From positions 1 through 64,000 of the forward strand of contig NZ_JARPUS010000001.1 of NCBI RefSeq assembly GCF_029537485.1: a stretch of 64,000 bases of DNA, written 5' to 3'. Within the stretch, counting starts at the first letter, position 1. Every line of letters begins with the position of its first letter. The DNA comes from Pseudomonas sp. GOM6. GTDB taxonomy: Bacteria; Pseudomonadota; Gammaproteobacteria; Pseudomonadales; Pseudomonadaceae. Shown in pieces: positions 34,411-43,742 of this stretch. The translations under genes and the position numbers were made by a program. Below the pieces are notes generated by a model. It worked only from the letters and a program-made list of their open reading frames with translations, searched no databases and was not told the origin of the DNA.

Positions 34411-35328
34411 TCAGATGTCATGGGCGCGCAGCGGGTGGAGGTTGCCGCTGAGCAGGTCGCGGCTGGCAATCAGGTTGCCGCGCAGGCGCCCGGGGAAGTC
34501 CTTGATCTGCACCCGCAGCAGGGTCTTGACCAGATTGGCCAGCACGTTGCGGGTCATCAGGCGCAGCGCCGATTGCCAGCTCATGGTGCCCTTGCGCAGC
34601 AGGAAGATCGGGTTGGCGATCTGCGAATAGCCGAAGCGCACGCCGCTGGTGCGGCCGGTACTCACGCCCAGATGGACGCCCTTGCAGGTGGGCAGCAGGA
34701 TCAGGTGGCCGAACTGGCGGGCGCGGCTGGAATAGTCGAAGTCCTCCTGCCAGCCGTACATCGGCAGGTTCTCGTCGAAGCGCAGGGCGCGGGCGACCGT
34801 GCCGCGATACGCCATGTTGCAGCCGTACAGACCGGTCTGCGGCTTGATGCTGGTGGCGCTGGACCAGTGCGGCTCGGGCGGCTTGCTGCCCGCCAGGTAG
34901 GCGAGGGCATCGGCTTCCGAGACGCCGAACTCGCTGCCCACGCCGTCGGCCAGCACGTTGCCGGTGATGCCCACCAGCTGCCGATCCGCCTGCATGGCCA
35001 CGGCCGCGCTGGCCAGCCAGTCGTCGGCCGGGCGGAAATCGTCGTCGTAGAAGGTGACGAACCAGTCCTCGGCGGCCAGGCCCGCGGTGTGCTCGCGCAG
35101 CGCCTCGAGGCCGGCATTGCGCTGAAGGGTCAGGCCGGCGCGGGCGAGCAGGATGCTGGTGTCGCCCGTAGCGACGCTGGGATGCTCGCTCAGCCCTTCG
35201 ACGTCGCGTTCTTCGCTGCCGACTACCACGACGTGGACGGGGCTTGCCGTCTGCCGCTGCAGGTAGTCGAGCAATACGTAGGTCTCTTTGGCACGCCCTT
35301 TGGTTGCGATGACGATGAATGCCTTCAT
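34411..35328 (-). CDS. Glycosyltransferase family 2
   Basis: A 305-residue GT-A inverting glycosyltransferase. It starts FIVIATKGRAKETYVLLDYL, and the metal-binding region is FVTFYDDDFRPADDWL. MYGWQEDFDYSSRARQ further on supplies the usual ED catalytic-base pattern. Upstream in-frame starts would run into the flippase gene and are rejected. Adds one sugar to the lipid-linked repeat; donor unknown. Confidence 0.85.
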   Translation of the reverse strand: MKAFIVIATKGRAKETYVLLDYLQRQTASPVHVVVVGSEERDVEGLSEHPSVATGDTSILLARAGLTLQRNAGLEALREHTAGLAAEDWFVTFYDDDFRPADDWLASAAVAMQADRQLVGITGNVLADGVGSEFGVSEADALAYLAGSKPPEPHWSSATSIKPQTGLYGCNMAYRGTVARALRFDENLPMYGWQEDFDYSSRARQFGHLILLPTCKGVHLGVSTGRTSGVRFGYSQIANPIFLLRKGTMSWQSALRLMTRNVLANLVKTLLRVQIKDFPGRLRGNLIASRDLLSGNLHPLRAHDI

Positions 35329-35338
35329 GGAGAGTCCG

Positions 35339-36607
35339 TCAGTGTCTGAGGTTGAACAGGCGGGCGAGGATGCCCAGTTTCCAGCAGCAGCCGAGCAGGC
35401 CGAGGAACACGATTGAGTCACCCACCACCCGTGCCACCACCATGCCCATCCCGGCGTACTGGCTGCCGAGCGGGAAGGCCAGCAGCAGGCTGATGCCCGC
35501 GCCGAGCAGCACGACCTTGGCCAGCAGGCCGTCCTTGCGCAGCGGAATGAGGATGTAGCTGCTCAGCAGCAGGTTGGCCGCGCCCAGCGGGAACAGCAGT
35601 GCCAGGTAATGCAGCATGCGTACGCTGTTCTCGAAGCCGGGGCCGAAGATCAGCGGAATCACCCAGTGCCCCAGCAGCAGGCTGCCGGCGAGGCCGGCAA
35701 AACCGATACCGAGCAGCAGCAGGCTGGCCTTGCGGATGAGGCGATAGGCGGCGTCGACATCGTCGGCCAGCAATGCGGTGATACGCGGCAGGAAGATCTG
35801 CCCGGCCGGCCCCATCACGCTCAGGCCGACCGCCACCAGGCGCTCGGCGGCGCCGAAGGTACCCACCTCGGCCGGCGTGGAAAGAATGCTCAGCAGGTAG
35901 GTGGACGAGGACACCAGCAATGCCGAGGTGCCGGTGAACAGAAAGACGGCGCCGGAAGAGCGGATCAGCTCGAAACCCTTGCTCACCGACAGCCGGGCGC
36001 CGCGCACTTCCTGGCGCACCCAGCCATGGGCTACTGCCAGGCACACCACCCCGGAGCACAGCAGCGCGAGTATTGCCAGGTCGGCGTCGTCTTCGTCCTG
36101 TACCAGGCTAAACACCAGCGTCAGGCTGATGACGAAGCCCAGCACCTCGGGCTTGACGCCCATGCGCGGACGACCGGTGCCGACGAAGTACCAGCCCAGG
36201 TTGTAGGCGCAGACCACCCCCAGTGCCACGCTGGCGATGCCGGCCACCGGGTGTGCCGCCAGCGTCGGCGACAGCAGGATGGCCGCGCCGCCGCCCAGCA
36301 CCGCCAGCAGCGAGAGCAGCCCGCGTGCGCTGAGGTGCTGACCGTAGAGCTGCGCGTAGCGTTCCGGCCCGGCGGTGGCCAGTTCGCGAATGCCGACCTG
36401 GGAAAAGCCCCACTCGACGAAGCGCCAGCAGATGGTCATCAGCGACATGGCGGCCAGCACCACGCCGTAGCCTTCGACGCCCAGCACGCGGCCGTAGAAG
36501 GGAATCAGCAGCAGCAGATAGACATAGCGCAGCACGTAGGCGGCATAGACGAAGATGAAGTCCATGCGCGAGCCGGTGCTGGGGCGCAGTTTGGGCTGGC
36601 TGGTCAT
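35339..36607 (-). CDS. Wzx-type oligosaccharide flippase
   Basis: A 422-residue protein with about twelve transmembrane helices of the MOP/MATE-like polysaccharide export family (FIFVYAAYVLRYVYLLLLIPFYGR near the start is read as TM1). It should flip undecaprenyl-PP-linked repeat units across the inner membrane. The start overlaps the Wzy-like gene by 4 bp. With the adjacent polymerase and the Wza/Wzc pair it completes a Wzy-dependent pathway. Confidence 0.87.
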   Translation of the reverse strand: MTSQPKLRPSTGSRMDFIFVYAAYVLRYVYLLLLIPFYGRVLGVEGYGVVLAAMSLMTICWRFVEWGFSQVGIRELATAGPERYAQLYGQHLSARGLLSLLAVLGGGAAILLSPTLAAHPVAGIASVALGVVCAYNLGWYFVGTGRPRMGVKPEVLGFVISLTLVFSLVQDEDDADLAILALLCSGVVCLAVAHGWVRQEVRGARLSVSKGFELIRSSGAVFLFTGTSALLVSSSTYLLSILSTPAEVGTFGAAERLVAVGLSVMGPAGQIFLPRITALLADDVDAAYRLIRKASLLLLGIGFAGLAGSLLLGHWVIPLIFGPGFENSVRMLHYLALLFPLGAANLLLSSYILIPLRKDGLLAKVVLLGAGISLLLAFPLGSQYAGMGMVVARVVGDSIVFLGLLGCCWKLGILARLFNLRH

Positions 36608-38061
36608 GGTGCGACACCCAGGGCGTGCGTGCGCGGGCGAGTGATGTGCGCCAGATGCTCGGCGATGCGCAGGCGATGAAGCCGTGCGCAGTGAATCGTC
36701 ACCGCGAGCGCCATGCCGAAGAGAAAGGCATTGGTGCTGCCGAAATCCGCTGAGGTGCCGGCCAGCAGGGCGACGATGAAGGCCGGCAGGAAGCAGCAGC
36801 GCACGCCCACCATGAGCGAGCGACTGAGGCGCTCGGCATCACGCGGCAGTGGCCGTAGCAAGACCTGGGCGACAAAGGTGAAGAACAGCACGCCGCCCAG
36901 TACACCGGTATTGCTGAACACGGCCGCGACGAAACTGGACGTGCGCGACGAGCCGACGCCAACGCCCAGTCCGTAGGTATCGGCCAGTGCTTTCCAGCCG
37001 ACTGCAGTCCACATGGTGCGCTCCTCGTACGAGGACGTCTGGGTCTTGTTGAACACCATTTCATTGAGCTTTTGGACGGCGGGGTCGAGCAGCCCCGGCT
37101 GCAATGCCACCACCATGCCGAGCACGAACAGCGCCGCCAGCGCCCCCCAGAATTCGAAACCCAGCCCGCGATTGCCCAGGGCCTGGGCATGGCTTTTGCG
37201 CCAGGCCCACTCGGCCAGCGCCACCAGACCGAACACGCCGAGCCCGACCAGGGCCGAAGACGAGGTCGACAGCCAGACGGACATCAGCAGCAGTGCCACC
37301 AGCGCCGGTGCCGCCTTCTCGCGCAGAAAGCGGTCGGCCATCGTGTGGCGCAGGAAGTACATCAGCCCGAGGAAGGTGATGCACAGGCTGCCGTAGGTCG
37401 AGGCCTCCGGCATCAGGCCCACCACGCGCTTGCCGCCGAACATCTCCACCTCGGTCATCAGGACGTAGCTCGCCGTGCGGAAAGGCTCGAGCAGCGGGCT
37501 GATGGGGACATACAGGCTGGCGTAGTCGAGCAGCCCGGTGAGCACCACCAGTGCCGCGCCCAGGCACATGGCCCGGAGTGCGGTCTGCAGGGCATCGGCC
37601 CGGAGCAGCAGGCGGGTAAAGGCGAACACGGCGAGAATCGAGAGGCTCAGGTAGATCATCTGGGAGAAATTCTGCGCGCCGGGCTCCAGCGGAATGCCAT
37701 CGGTGGGCAGCAGCCGGCGCATGGGAATCACGTTGACTTCGCCGTAGAACAGAAACGGCATGAACAGCGTGGTGAACAGCGCCACGATCCAGAACAGGAA
37801 CAGCAGCAGCGCGCGTCGCGGGCTCAATGCCGACTGCAGGAAGAAACGCATGCCCACCAGGCTGCCCAGGGTGCGCAGGATGATCAGCACCACCACCATG
37901 GGGGTCGGCGTCAGCGTCAGCCCGGAGGTGAGCTGCGGCGGCACCACGGCAAATGCACCAAACGGCATCGAGCCGAAGAACAGGTACAGCAACACCGTGG
38001 GTTTGCCGAGCAGACCGTAGAGTGCAAGGGCCCAGAAGGCGACGATGGGCAAGGCATCCAT
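36604..38061 (-). CDS. Wzy-like polysaccharide polymerase
   Basis: A 485-residue membrane protein with roughly 12 hydrophobic segments and a large periplasmic loop. It has the weak sequence conservation typical of Wzy and O-antigen-ligase-like proteins; GLMPEASTYGSLCITFLGLMY and YGLGVGVGSSRTSSF correspond to conserved ligase/polymerase regions. Position next to the flippase supports the polymerase role. The sequence does not closely resemble the second such protein encoded at 17966-19315. Confidence 0.8.
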   Translation of the reverse strand: MDALPIVAFWALALYGLLGKPTVLLYLFFGSMPFGAFAVVPPQLTSGLTLTPTPMVVVLIILRTLGSLVGMRFFLQSALSPRRALLLFLFWIVALFTTLFMPFLFYGEVNVIPMRRLLPTDGIPLEPGAQNFSQMIYLSLSILAVFAFTRLLLRADALQTALRAMCLGAALVVLTGLLDYASLYVPISPLLEPFRTASYVLMTEVEMFGGKRVVGLMPEASTYGSLCITFLGLMYFLRHTMADRFLREKAAPALVALLLMSVWLSTSSSALVGLGVFGLVALAEWAWRKSHAQALGNRGLGFEFWGALAALFVLGMVVALQPGLLDPAVQKLNEMVFNKTQTSSYEERTMWTAVGWKALADTYGLGVGVGSSRTSSFVAAVFSNTGVLGGVLFFTFVAQVLLRPLPRDAERLSRSLMVGVRCCFLPAFIVALLAGTSADFGSTNAFLFGMALAVTIHCARLHRLRIAEHLAHITRPRTHALGVAP

Positions 38062-38079
38062 GAGGTGGCGTCCGTGCGC

Positions 38080-39471
38080 TCAGTAGATGTTTTTCGACAG
38101 CAGGCTGAACGGCGTCTTGATCAGGATCTTGATGTCCAGCCACAGCGACCACTGGTTGATGTAGTTGAGGTCCTGGTTGACCCGCTGCTGCATCTTGTCG
38201 ACGGTCTCGGTCTCGCCGCGGTGGCCGGTGATCTGCGCCAGGCCGGTGATGCCGGGCTTGATCCGGTGGCGGGCCATGTAGGCGCGAATCTTGTCGGTGT
38301 AATACATGTTGTGGGTTACCGCGTGCGGGCGGGGGCCGACCAGGGCCATCTCGCCGAACAGCACGTTGAACAGCTGCGGCAGCTCGTCGATCGAGGTGCG
38401 GCGGATGAAGCGACCGACCGGGGTAACACGATCATCGTGGCGGGTGGCCTGCTTGACCTCGCTGTCGTCGTGCAGGCGCATCGAGCGGAATTTCCAGACC
38501 TTGATGACTTCACCGTTCCAGCCGTGCCGCTCCTGCTTGAACAGGATCGGGCCAGGCGAGGAGCGGCGTACCGCGATCGCGGTGGCGATCATCACCGGGC
38601 TGAGCAGGATGATGGCGAGCAGCGCCAGGCTGCGTTCCATGGCTTCCTTGGCGAACAGTGCGGCCGGGTGCGAGCTGAGCGGGCTCTCGTTGAGATAGAT
38701 CGCCGGCATGTGCTCGATCTCGGCCACCGACTGGTTGAGCAGCAGCATACTGCCGAAGTCGGGAATCCAGACCACGTCCACGCCCATGTCGAGCAGGTCG
38801 ATATAGATGCCTTCGATATGGCTGATCTCGTCGAGCGGCAGGGCGATGTAGACCCGGCGGATCTGCTGGCGGGCAATGATCGCGCGCAGGTTGACCAGGC
38901 TGCCCAGTACCGGCAGTTCGCTTTCGCCGCGGTCCTGTCCCGGCTCGGTGGCGATCAGCCCGACCAGCGGCACGCGATTGGGGTGGGTCAGCTTCTTCGC
39001 CAGCTCCTGGGCCAGCCCGCCGGTGCCGACGATCACCGAGCGGCGGTCCTTGCGCAGCCTGCGTGAATGCAGGCGGGTGAGCATGTGCAGCGGCAGGTAG
39101 GTACAGGCCTGCACCAGGAAGCCGAGCACGGCCCAGGTGAACATCAGTTCGCGGGAGTAGTTGTCGGTGGTCTTGGTCGCATAGCTCATGATCAGCAGGC
39201 CGCCGAGCAGCAGCACCCATGCGGCCAGCAGCCGGGCGAGGCCGGACAGCATGCCGTTGCGCTTGTGGTAGACATGCAGCAGGCCGTAGCAGGGCACTGA
39301 ACCCAGGATGGTCAGTACGCTGAGCAGGCGATACTCGCTGGGCAGCTCGGCAAAGCGCCACATCACCAGAGCGCCGAGCACCAGGTTGGTCATGAGCATG
39401 GCGGCGAGCCACTGCCCCCAGAAGGTCAGTCCGCGTCGATTGGCCATGAGGATGCTGTGTTGCGACGTCAT
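38080..39471 (-). CDS. Undecaprenyl-phosphate sugar phosphotransferase (WcaJ/PslA-like)
   Basis: A 463-residue polyprenyl hexose-phosphate transferase that starts EPS repeat assembly. Four N-terminal transmembrane helices are followed by a CoA-binding-like domain (VIVGTGGLAQELAKKL), a fifth hydrophobic segment, and the catalytic C-terminal domain with KQERHGWNGEVIKVWKFRSM, GRFIRRTSIDELPQLFNVL and GITGLAQITGHRG. The first sugar is probably glucose-1-phosphate from UDP-glucose. GAGGT lies 8 bases before the chosen ATG. It overlaps the VpsP-like gene by 4 bp. Confidence 0.92.
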   Translation of the reverse strand: MTSQHSILMANRRGLTFWGQWLAAMLMTNLVLGALVMWRFAELPSEYRLLSVLTILGSVPCYGLLHVYHKRNGMLSGLARLLAAWVLLLGGLLIMSYATKTTDNYSRELMFTWAVLGFLVQACTYLPLHMLTRLHSRRLRKDRRSVIVGTGGLAQELAKKLTHPNRVPLVGLIATEPGQDRGESELPVLGSLVNLRAIIARQQIRRVYIALPLDEISHIEGIYIDLLDMGVDVVWIPDFGSMLLLNQSVAEIEHMPAIYLNESPLSSHPAALFAKEAMERSLALLAIILLSPVMIATAIAVRRSSPGPILFKQERHGWNGEVIKVWKFRSMRLHDDSEVKQATRHDDRVTPVGRFIRRTSIDELPQLFNVLFGEMALVGPRPHAVTHNMYYTDKIRAYMARHRIKPGITGLAQITGHRGETETVDKMQQRVNQDLNYINQWSLWLDIKILIKTPFSLLSKNIY

Positions 39472-40247
39472 ATGCGTATACCTCGGTATTTGCACAGCGC
39501 GGCCGCCGCAGGCGGGGCGCCGTGACAGAGCACGTCCTGCAGGCCCAGGGTCTGGGCCAGATCGAGTAGATCTCGAGCTGCATCGGTGCGCCCGTTGAGA
39601 ACCCGGTGCGCCGATTCGAGGGTGGTGACGCGTTGTGTAGCGCTCAGCTGCGGCCAGTTGCGCAGGCCGATGCTGGCAAGCTCTCCCTGCACGGCCGGGC
39701 GGTAGGGGCCCAACCGATTGGCTTGCTCCTGTGCCTGGACGAAGGACGCCGACGTGTCGCCCAGGGCGTAGTAGGTGTGGGCCACACGGGCCCAGGTGTT
39801 GGGCCAGGTCGGCCTGACTGCCAGCGCGCGCTGGTAGGCCTCCAGGGCGGCGCGGCGTGACTCGGCGGCCAGCAGGGCGCCGACGGGTTGTTGCATGTGA
39901 CGCCAGGCCTGTACCTGGCCGAGGCGGTCCAGGTAGCGACCGCTGGCCACCGGATAGCGCTCCACGGCCCGTTGGGCGGCGCTGAAGGCCGCCTGCCAGG
40001 CCTGCGCCGCGGGCTCGCGAGCCTGCCGCTGCCAGTGCTGCAGGTACTGCTCGCTGCGGCTTGCGGCAAGCGTCGCGTCGAGCATGCGCAGCGCCAGTGC
40101 CAGCATCGCCAGTGCCAGCGCGGCCACCGCCACCAGCACCAGACGCTGCAGGGGCGAGGCGGGAATGGGCGGCCTGACGTGGCGGACGTAGCTCGGCGTG
40201 GTACTCAGGCGGCGCTCTGGCTGAAATGCGTCTCGGTGATTCGCCAT
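39468..40247 (-). CDS. VpsP-like membrane-anchored polysaccharide biosynthesis protein
   Basis: A 259-residue protein with a basic cytoplasmic N-terminus, one transmembrane helix at about residues 35-55 (LVLVAVAALALAMLALAL) and a periplasmic helical domain with TPR-like parts (ALEAYQRALAVRPTWPNTWAR). The LGPYRPAVQGELASIGLRNWPQL segment fits VpsP-family proteins found next to initiating transferases in Vibrio-type EPS loci. The start overlaps the phosphatase gene by 43 bp, unusual in this tight operon, so the true start may be a downstream non-ATG codon. Function unknown. Confidence 0.65.
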   Translation of the reverse strand: MANHRDAFQPERRLSTTPSYVRHVRPPIPASPLQRLVLVAVAALALAMLALALRMLDATLAASRSEQYLQHWQRQAREPAAQAWQAAFSAAQRAVERYPVASGRYLDRLGQVQAWRHMQQPVGALLAAESRRAALEAYQRALAVRPTWPNTWARVAHTYYALGDTSASFVQAQEQANRLGPYRPAVQGELASIGLRNWPQLSATQRVTTLESAHRVLNGRTDAARDLLDLAQTLGLQDVLCHGAPPAAAALCKYRGIRI

Positions 40248-40942
40248 GGGTTGTCCTCGACCAGGCGCCGGGCCGCCGGCTCGCCCACCAGCTGGATGGC
40301 GGCGGTCAGTCCGGGCAGCAGGTTGGGCGGGCGTACCGTGAGGTTGTGGGCATCGCTGGCCAGTACGGTGATCTGGCCTTCCAGCAGCAGGCGTTCGGCC
40401 AGCGCCTGGGCCCTCTCACCGAAGCGGCCGGTCAGCGAGCCGGCGGTGACCTGCAGCGGACAGCCCAGTTGCAGCAGCGGTCGCAGCTGCTCCGGCCGGC
40501 TCATCAGGCCCTTGTTGCGCTCGGGGTGGGCGATCATCGGCTGCAGGCCATGCTCCATGAGCCAGCGCGCCAGCTGGATGGTGCCGGCCGGCACATGGCT
40601 GTGCGGCAGTTCCAGCAGGAGCAGTTGGCGACCCTGCCAGTACCCCAGGCAAGGCAGCTTGCCGGCCAGGGCGAGGGGCATCAGTTCGCTGTCGAAACGG
40701 ACCTCGGCTGCGGCGCTGACCTGCAGGGCGATGCCGGCGTCGGCCAGGGCGTCGGTAAAGCGCGCCAGCGTCGCGGCTATGCCGGCGGCGCAGTTGTCGT
40801 AGCGACCCAGGTGCAGGTGCGGCGTGCACATCAGGTGGGTGGTGCCGCAGGCCGCGGCGAAGCGTGCCATCTCCAGCGCGCTGGCAAGATCCGGCGCGCC
40901 ATCGTCGAGCCCGGGCAGCAGGTGCGTGTGCAGGTCGATCAT
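40205..40942 (-). CDS. PHP-type tyrosine-protein phosphatase (CpsB/YwqE-like)
   Basis: A 245-residue metal-dependent phosphatase of the PHP superfamily. The metal-binding motif is MIDLHTHLLPGLDDG at the N-terminus, followed by TPHLH and MIAHPERNKGL. Such enzymes dephosphorylate the tyrosine cluster of the BY-kinase in capsule systems and are best known from Gram-positive bacteria. It directly follows the Wzc-like gene (TGATG overlap), the expected partner. Other Gram-negative EPS loci often use a low-molecular-weight phosphatase instead; none is seen here. Confidence 0.87.
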   Translation of the reverse strand: MIDLHTHLLPGLDDGAPDLASALEMARFAAACGTTHLMCTPHLHLGRYDNCAAGIAATLARFTDALADAGIALQVSAAAEVRFDSELMPLALAGKLPCLGYWQGRQLLLLELPHSHVPAGTIQLARWLMEHGLQPMIAHPERNKGLMSRPEQLRPLLQLGCPLQVTAGSLTGRFGERAQALAERLLLEGQITVLASDAHNLTVRPPNLLPGLTAAIQLVGEPAARRLVEDNPWRITETHFSQSAA

Positions 40943-43185
40943 CAGTTGCTCGGCGCGCTGGCGGCGTAGGCGCTGTAGTGCTTGGCGTAGTCGTAGTTGT
41001 ATTTGCCGGCGGATTTCAGATTGACCTGGTTGAGCACCATGCCGGTCACCGGGGCGTTGTTCTGCAGCAGCTGACCGACGCCTTTTTGCACCAGCGGTAT
41101 CGGCGTGCTGTGCGCGCGAATGACATAGATCAGCGCGCTGGAGTGGGTGGCCAGCAGCAGGGTGTCGCTGACCGCCTGGGTCGGTGGTGAATCGATGATG
41201 ATGCGCTGGTAACGCCCCTTGAGGGTTTCCAGCAGCTGCGCCAGGCGTGGCGAGGACAGCAGCTCCAGCGGGTTGGGCGGCACCATGCCGGCGGGCAGGA
41301 CGTCGATGTTGCCGATGCGCTTGAGGCATTCGTCCAGGGTTGCCGTGCCGGCGATCAGGTTGGCCAGGCCGGGGGTGCCGACCGGCAGGTCGAAGTTGCG
41401 CGCCAGGGTTGGGCGACGCAGGTCGGCGTCGACCAGCAGCACGCTTTCCAGGTGCGCCATGGAACTGGCCAGGTTGGTGGCCACGGTGCTCTTGCCCTCG
41501 TCGGGCAGGCTGGAGGTCACCAGCACGATGGGCCGTGGCGTGTCCATGGCCGACAGCACCAGGCTGGTGCGCAGGGTGCGGATCGACTCGCAGAAGTATT
41601 TGTCGGCGTCCTGCTCGAACAGGTGCATCACCTTGTGGCGATGCTTTCTTGGCACCAGCGGCACGATGCCAAGTACCGGTGCGTTGAGTTTGGTCTCGAC
41701 GTCCTCCGGGGACTTGAAGGTGTTGTTCAGGGCTTCGAGCAGCAGGGTCAGGCCGACGCCGACGATGCTGGCGAGAACGATGGCGATCGCTACGATCAGG
41801 CTCTTGCGCGGCTTGGCCGGGCGCAGTGGCGGCATGGCGTGGTCGATGATGCGCGCATTGGCCGAGTCGATGTCCGAGGTGGCCGCGGTTTCCTTCAGGC
41901 GGGTGAGGAAGGTTTCATAGAGGGTGCGGTTGCTGTCGACGTCGCGCTGCAGCTCGCGCAGCTTGAATTCCTTGCGGGAGATTTCCTGGATCTGCACCTT
42001 GTTGCGGTCATAGGACTGGCGCAGGGAATTCTCGTTGGCCACCGCCAGCTGGTAGTTGCGTTCAATACCGGCCACCACCTGCTTGACCTGCTCGCGCAGG
42101 CTTGAGGTGGCCGCGGCCAGCTCCGAACGCGCGGCGAGCATGGTCGGGTGCTTCTCGCCGTAGCGCCGCGACAGCTCCTCGACCTTGGCCTGTGCCCGTG
42201 CCTGATCGGCCTTGAACTGCTGGATCAGCGGGTTGCCCAGCACGGCGGGCTCACTGGCCGCTCGGTCCAGGTCACCGCGCGCCAGGGATTGCACCTGACG
42301 GTACTGGCTTTCCGCCTCGGCCCGCTGGCGCCGGGCATCGATCATGCGATTGCTGGTCAGGGCCAGTTCGTTGGCGCTGATGGTGGACACGCCGTCGACA
42401 TCCACCAGGCCTTCCTGCTCGCGATAGGCCTGCAGTGCGTTCTCCGCGTTCTGCAGTTTTTCCCGCAGCTCTTCCAGGCGGTTGTTCATCCAGCCGGCCG
42501 TGGCCAGCGCTGTATTCATGCTGGCCTCCAGCTGGCTTTCGATGAAGCTTTCGGCCAGGGCGTTGGCGACCTGAGCCGCCAGTTGCGCGTCCGGCAGTTC
42601 GACGCCCACCGAGATCAGCTGGCTTTTGCCGACGGCGTTGACGTTGATCCGTTGCCTCAGCGCGTAAGTGGCGGCAGTGAAGGCCATTTCGTCGCTGATA
42701 GTCGGTTCCGGCTCCAGCTCTTGCGGCGTGGCGCCGGGGAGCAGCTGGGACAGCTGCGCGCTCTTGAGCCAGGCGCGCGGGTCGAATGCCGGTTGCGGCT
42801 GCTGCCGCGGATCGAACAGCGGGTGCTGGTCCAGGTCCAGCTTGTCGACCACGCGTTCGGCCAGGGCCCGTGATTGCAGCAGGCCGAGCTGCGTCAGCAG
42901 GTATTCGCTGCCGCCGCTGGCAGCGGAGTCGTACATCTGCTGGAACGACAGCACCTTGGGGTTGCGCTCTTCGATCAGCAGGGTGGCGCCGGCTTGGTAC
43001 TGCGGCGTCATGTTGAGCACCAGCAGCACGGCGAGCATGGTGACGGTGACGACAAAGGCGCCAATGTTCCACTTCGCCCGCCAGACGGTACGCCACAACC
43101 TGAGCAGGTCGATGCTGTCGTCGTCCTCGGGCGTGGCGCGGTTCGCCAGTGTGCGATCGATGATGAGGCTGCGGCTATGGTCCAT
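40942..43185 (-). CDS. Wzc-like polysaccharide co-polymerase / BY-type tyrosine autokinase
   Basis: A 747-residue protein. An N-terminal Wzz domain with the first transmembrane helix (WNIGAFVVTVTMLAVLLVLN) is followed by a long periplasmic coiled coil and GNVR region (about residues 180-420), a second helix near residue 440, and a cytoplasmic BY-kinase. Walker A is DEGKST with K565; Walker A' is LLVDADLRRP. The C-terminus carries five tyrosines (Y729, Y731, Y733, Y737, Y740). Phosphorylation cycles on this cluster control chain length and export through the Wza-like protein. The cognate phosphatase gene follows directly. Confidence 0.93.
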   Translation of the reverse strand: MDHSRSLIIDRTLANRATPEDDDSIDLLRLWRTVWRAKWNIGAFVVTVTMLAVLLVLNMTPQYQAGATLLIEERNPKVLSFQQMYDSAASGGSEYLLTQLGLLQSRALAERVVDKLDLDQHPLFDPRQQPQPAFDPRAWLKSAQLSQLLPGATPQELEPEPTISDEMAFTAATYALRQRINVNAVGKSQLISVGVELPDAQLAAQVANALAESFIESQLEASMNTALATAGWMNNRLEELREKLQNAENALQAYREQEGLVDVDGVSTISANELALTSNRMIDARRQRAEAESQYRQVQSLARGDLDRAASEPAVLGNPLIQQFKADQARAQAKVEELSRRYGEKHPTMLAARSELAAATSSLREQVKQVVAGIERNYQLAVANENSLRQSYDRNKVQIQEISRKEFKLRELQRDVDSNRTLYETFLTRLKETAATSDIDSANARIIDHAMPPLRPAKPRKSLIVAIAIVLASIVGVGLTLLLEALNNTFKSPEDVETKLNAPVLGIVPLVPRKHRHKVMHLFEQDADKYFCESIRTLRTSLVLSAMDTPRPIVLVTSSLPDEGKSTVATNLASSMAHLESVLLVDADLRRPTLARNFDLPVGTPGLANLIAGTATLDECLKRIGNIDVLPAGMVPPNPLELLSSPRLAQLLETLKGRYQRIIIDSPPTQAVSDTLLLATHSSALIYVIRAHSTPIPLVQKGVGQLLQNNAPVTGMVLNQVNLKSAGKYNYDYAKHYSAYAASAPSN

Positions 43186-43188
43186 GAG

Positions 43189-43719
43189 TCAGAAGAAACC
43201 CTGGTCGATGGTGATGGTGTCGCCCGGCAGGATGGCGGTATCGAGATTGGCTTTCTCGATCTGGCGCGATTCGCCGCTGCTGCGTGTGATGGTCACGCGG
43301 TTGGTCGAGGCGCGCTCGGTCATACCGCCGGCCAGGGCAATGGCGCGGTCCAGCGTGAGGCCGGGCTGGTAGGGGTAGCCGCCAGGCTTCTGCACTTCAC
43401 CGCTGATGTAGAACTCGCGGTAAGTGATGACGCTGAGCGTGACCTTGGGGTCGACCAGATAGCCGTCGCGCAGCTGTTCGGTGATCAGGCGTTCGACTTC
43501 GCCCGCGGTTTTGCCGCGTGCCTGCACTTGTCCGATGAAGGGGTAGGAGAAGGTGCCGGTGTCGTTGAGGCGGATTTCGGCAAAGCTGAGGTCGGGCTCG
43601 CCGAACACGTTGATGCGGATCACATCGCCGGAGGCCAGGTGGTAGCGGCTCGCGTTATCGGCCAGCAGCGGCTGGGCCAGCAGCAGGCCGAGCAGAAGAA
43701 ACAGGCGTGGAAGTGACAT
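43189..43719 (-). CDS. Wza-like polysaccharide export protein (short)
   Basis: A 176-residue protein with a signal peptide (MSLPRLFLLLGLLLAQPLLA), a poly-export domain (YHLASGDVIRINVFGEPDLS) and one SLBB-type repeat (YYISGEV-like FYISGEVQKPGGYPYQPGL). It lacks a lipobox cysteine and is much shorter than E. coli Wza (about 380 residues). It therefore resembles the VpsN/EpsE-type periplasmic exporter that works with a separate outer-membrane barrel, here the VpsM-like gene just upstream. A GTG 24 bases upstream is an alternative start. Confidence 0.87.
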   Translation of the reverse strand: MSLPRLFLLLGLLLAQPLLADNASRYHLASGDVIRINVFGEPDLSFAEIRLNDTGTFSYPFIGQVQARGKTAGEVERLITEQLRDGYLVDPKVTLSVITYREFYISGEVQKPGGYPYQPGLTLDRAIALAGGMTERASTNRVTITRSSGESRQIEKANLDTAILPGDTITIDQGFF

Positions 43720-43742
43720 GTCGTTCTCGCGGGCTATCGGCA

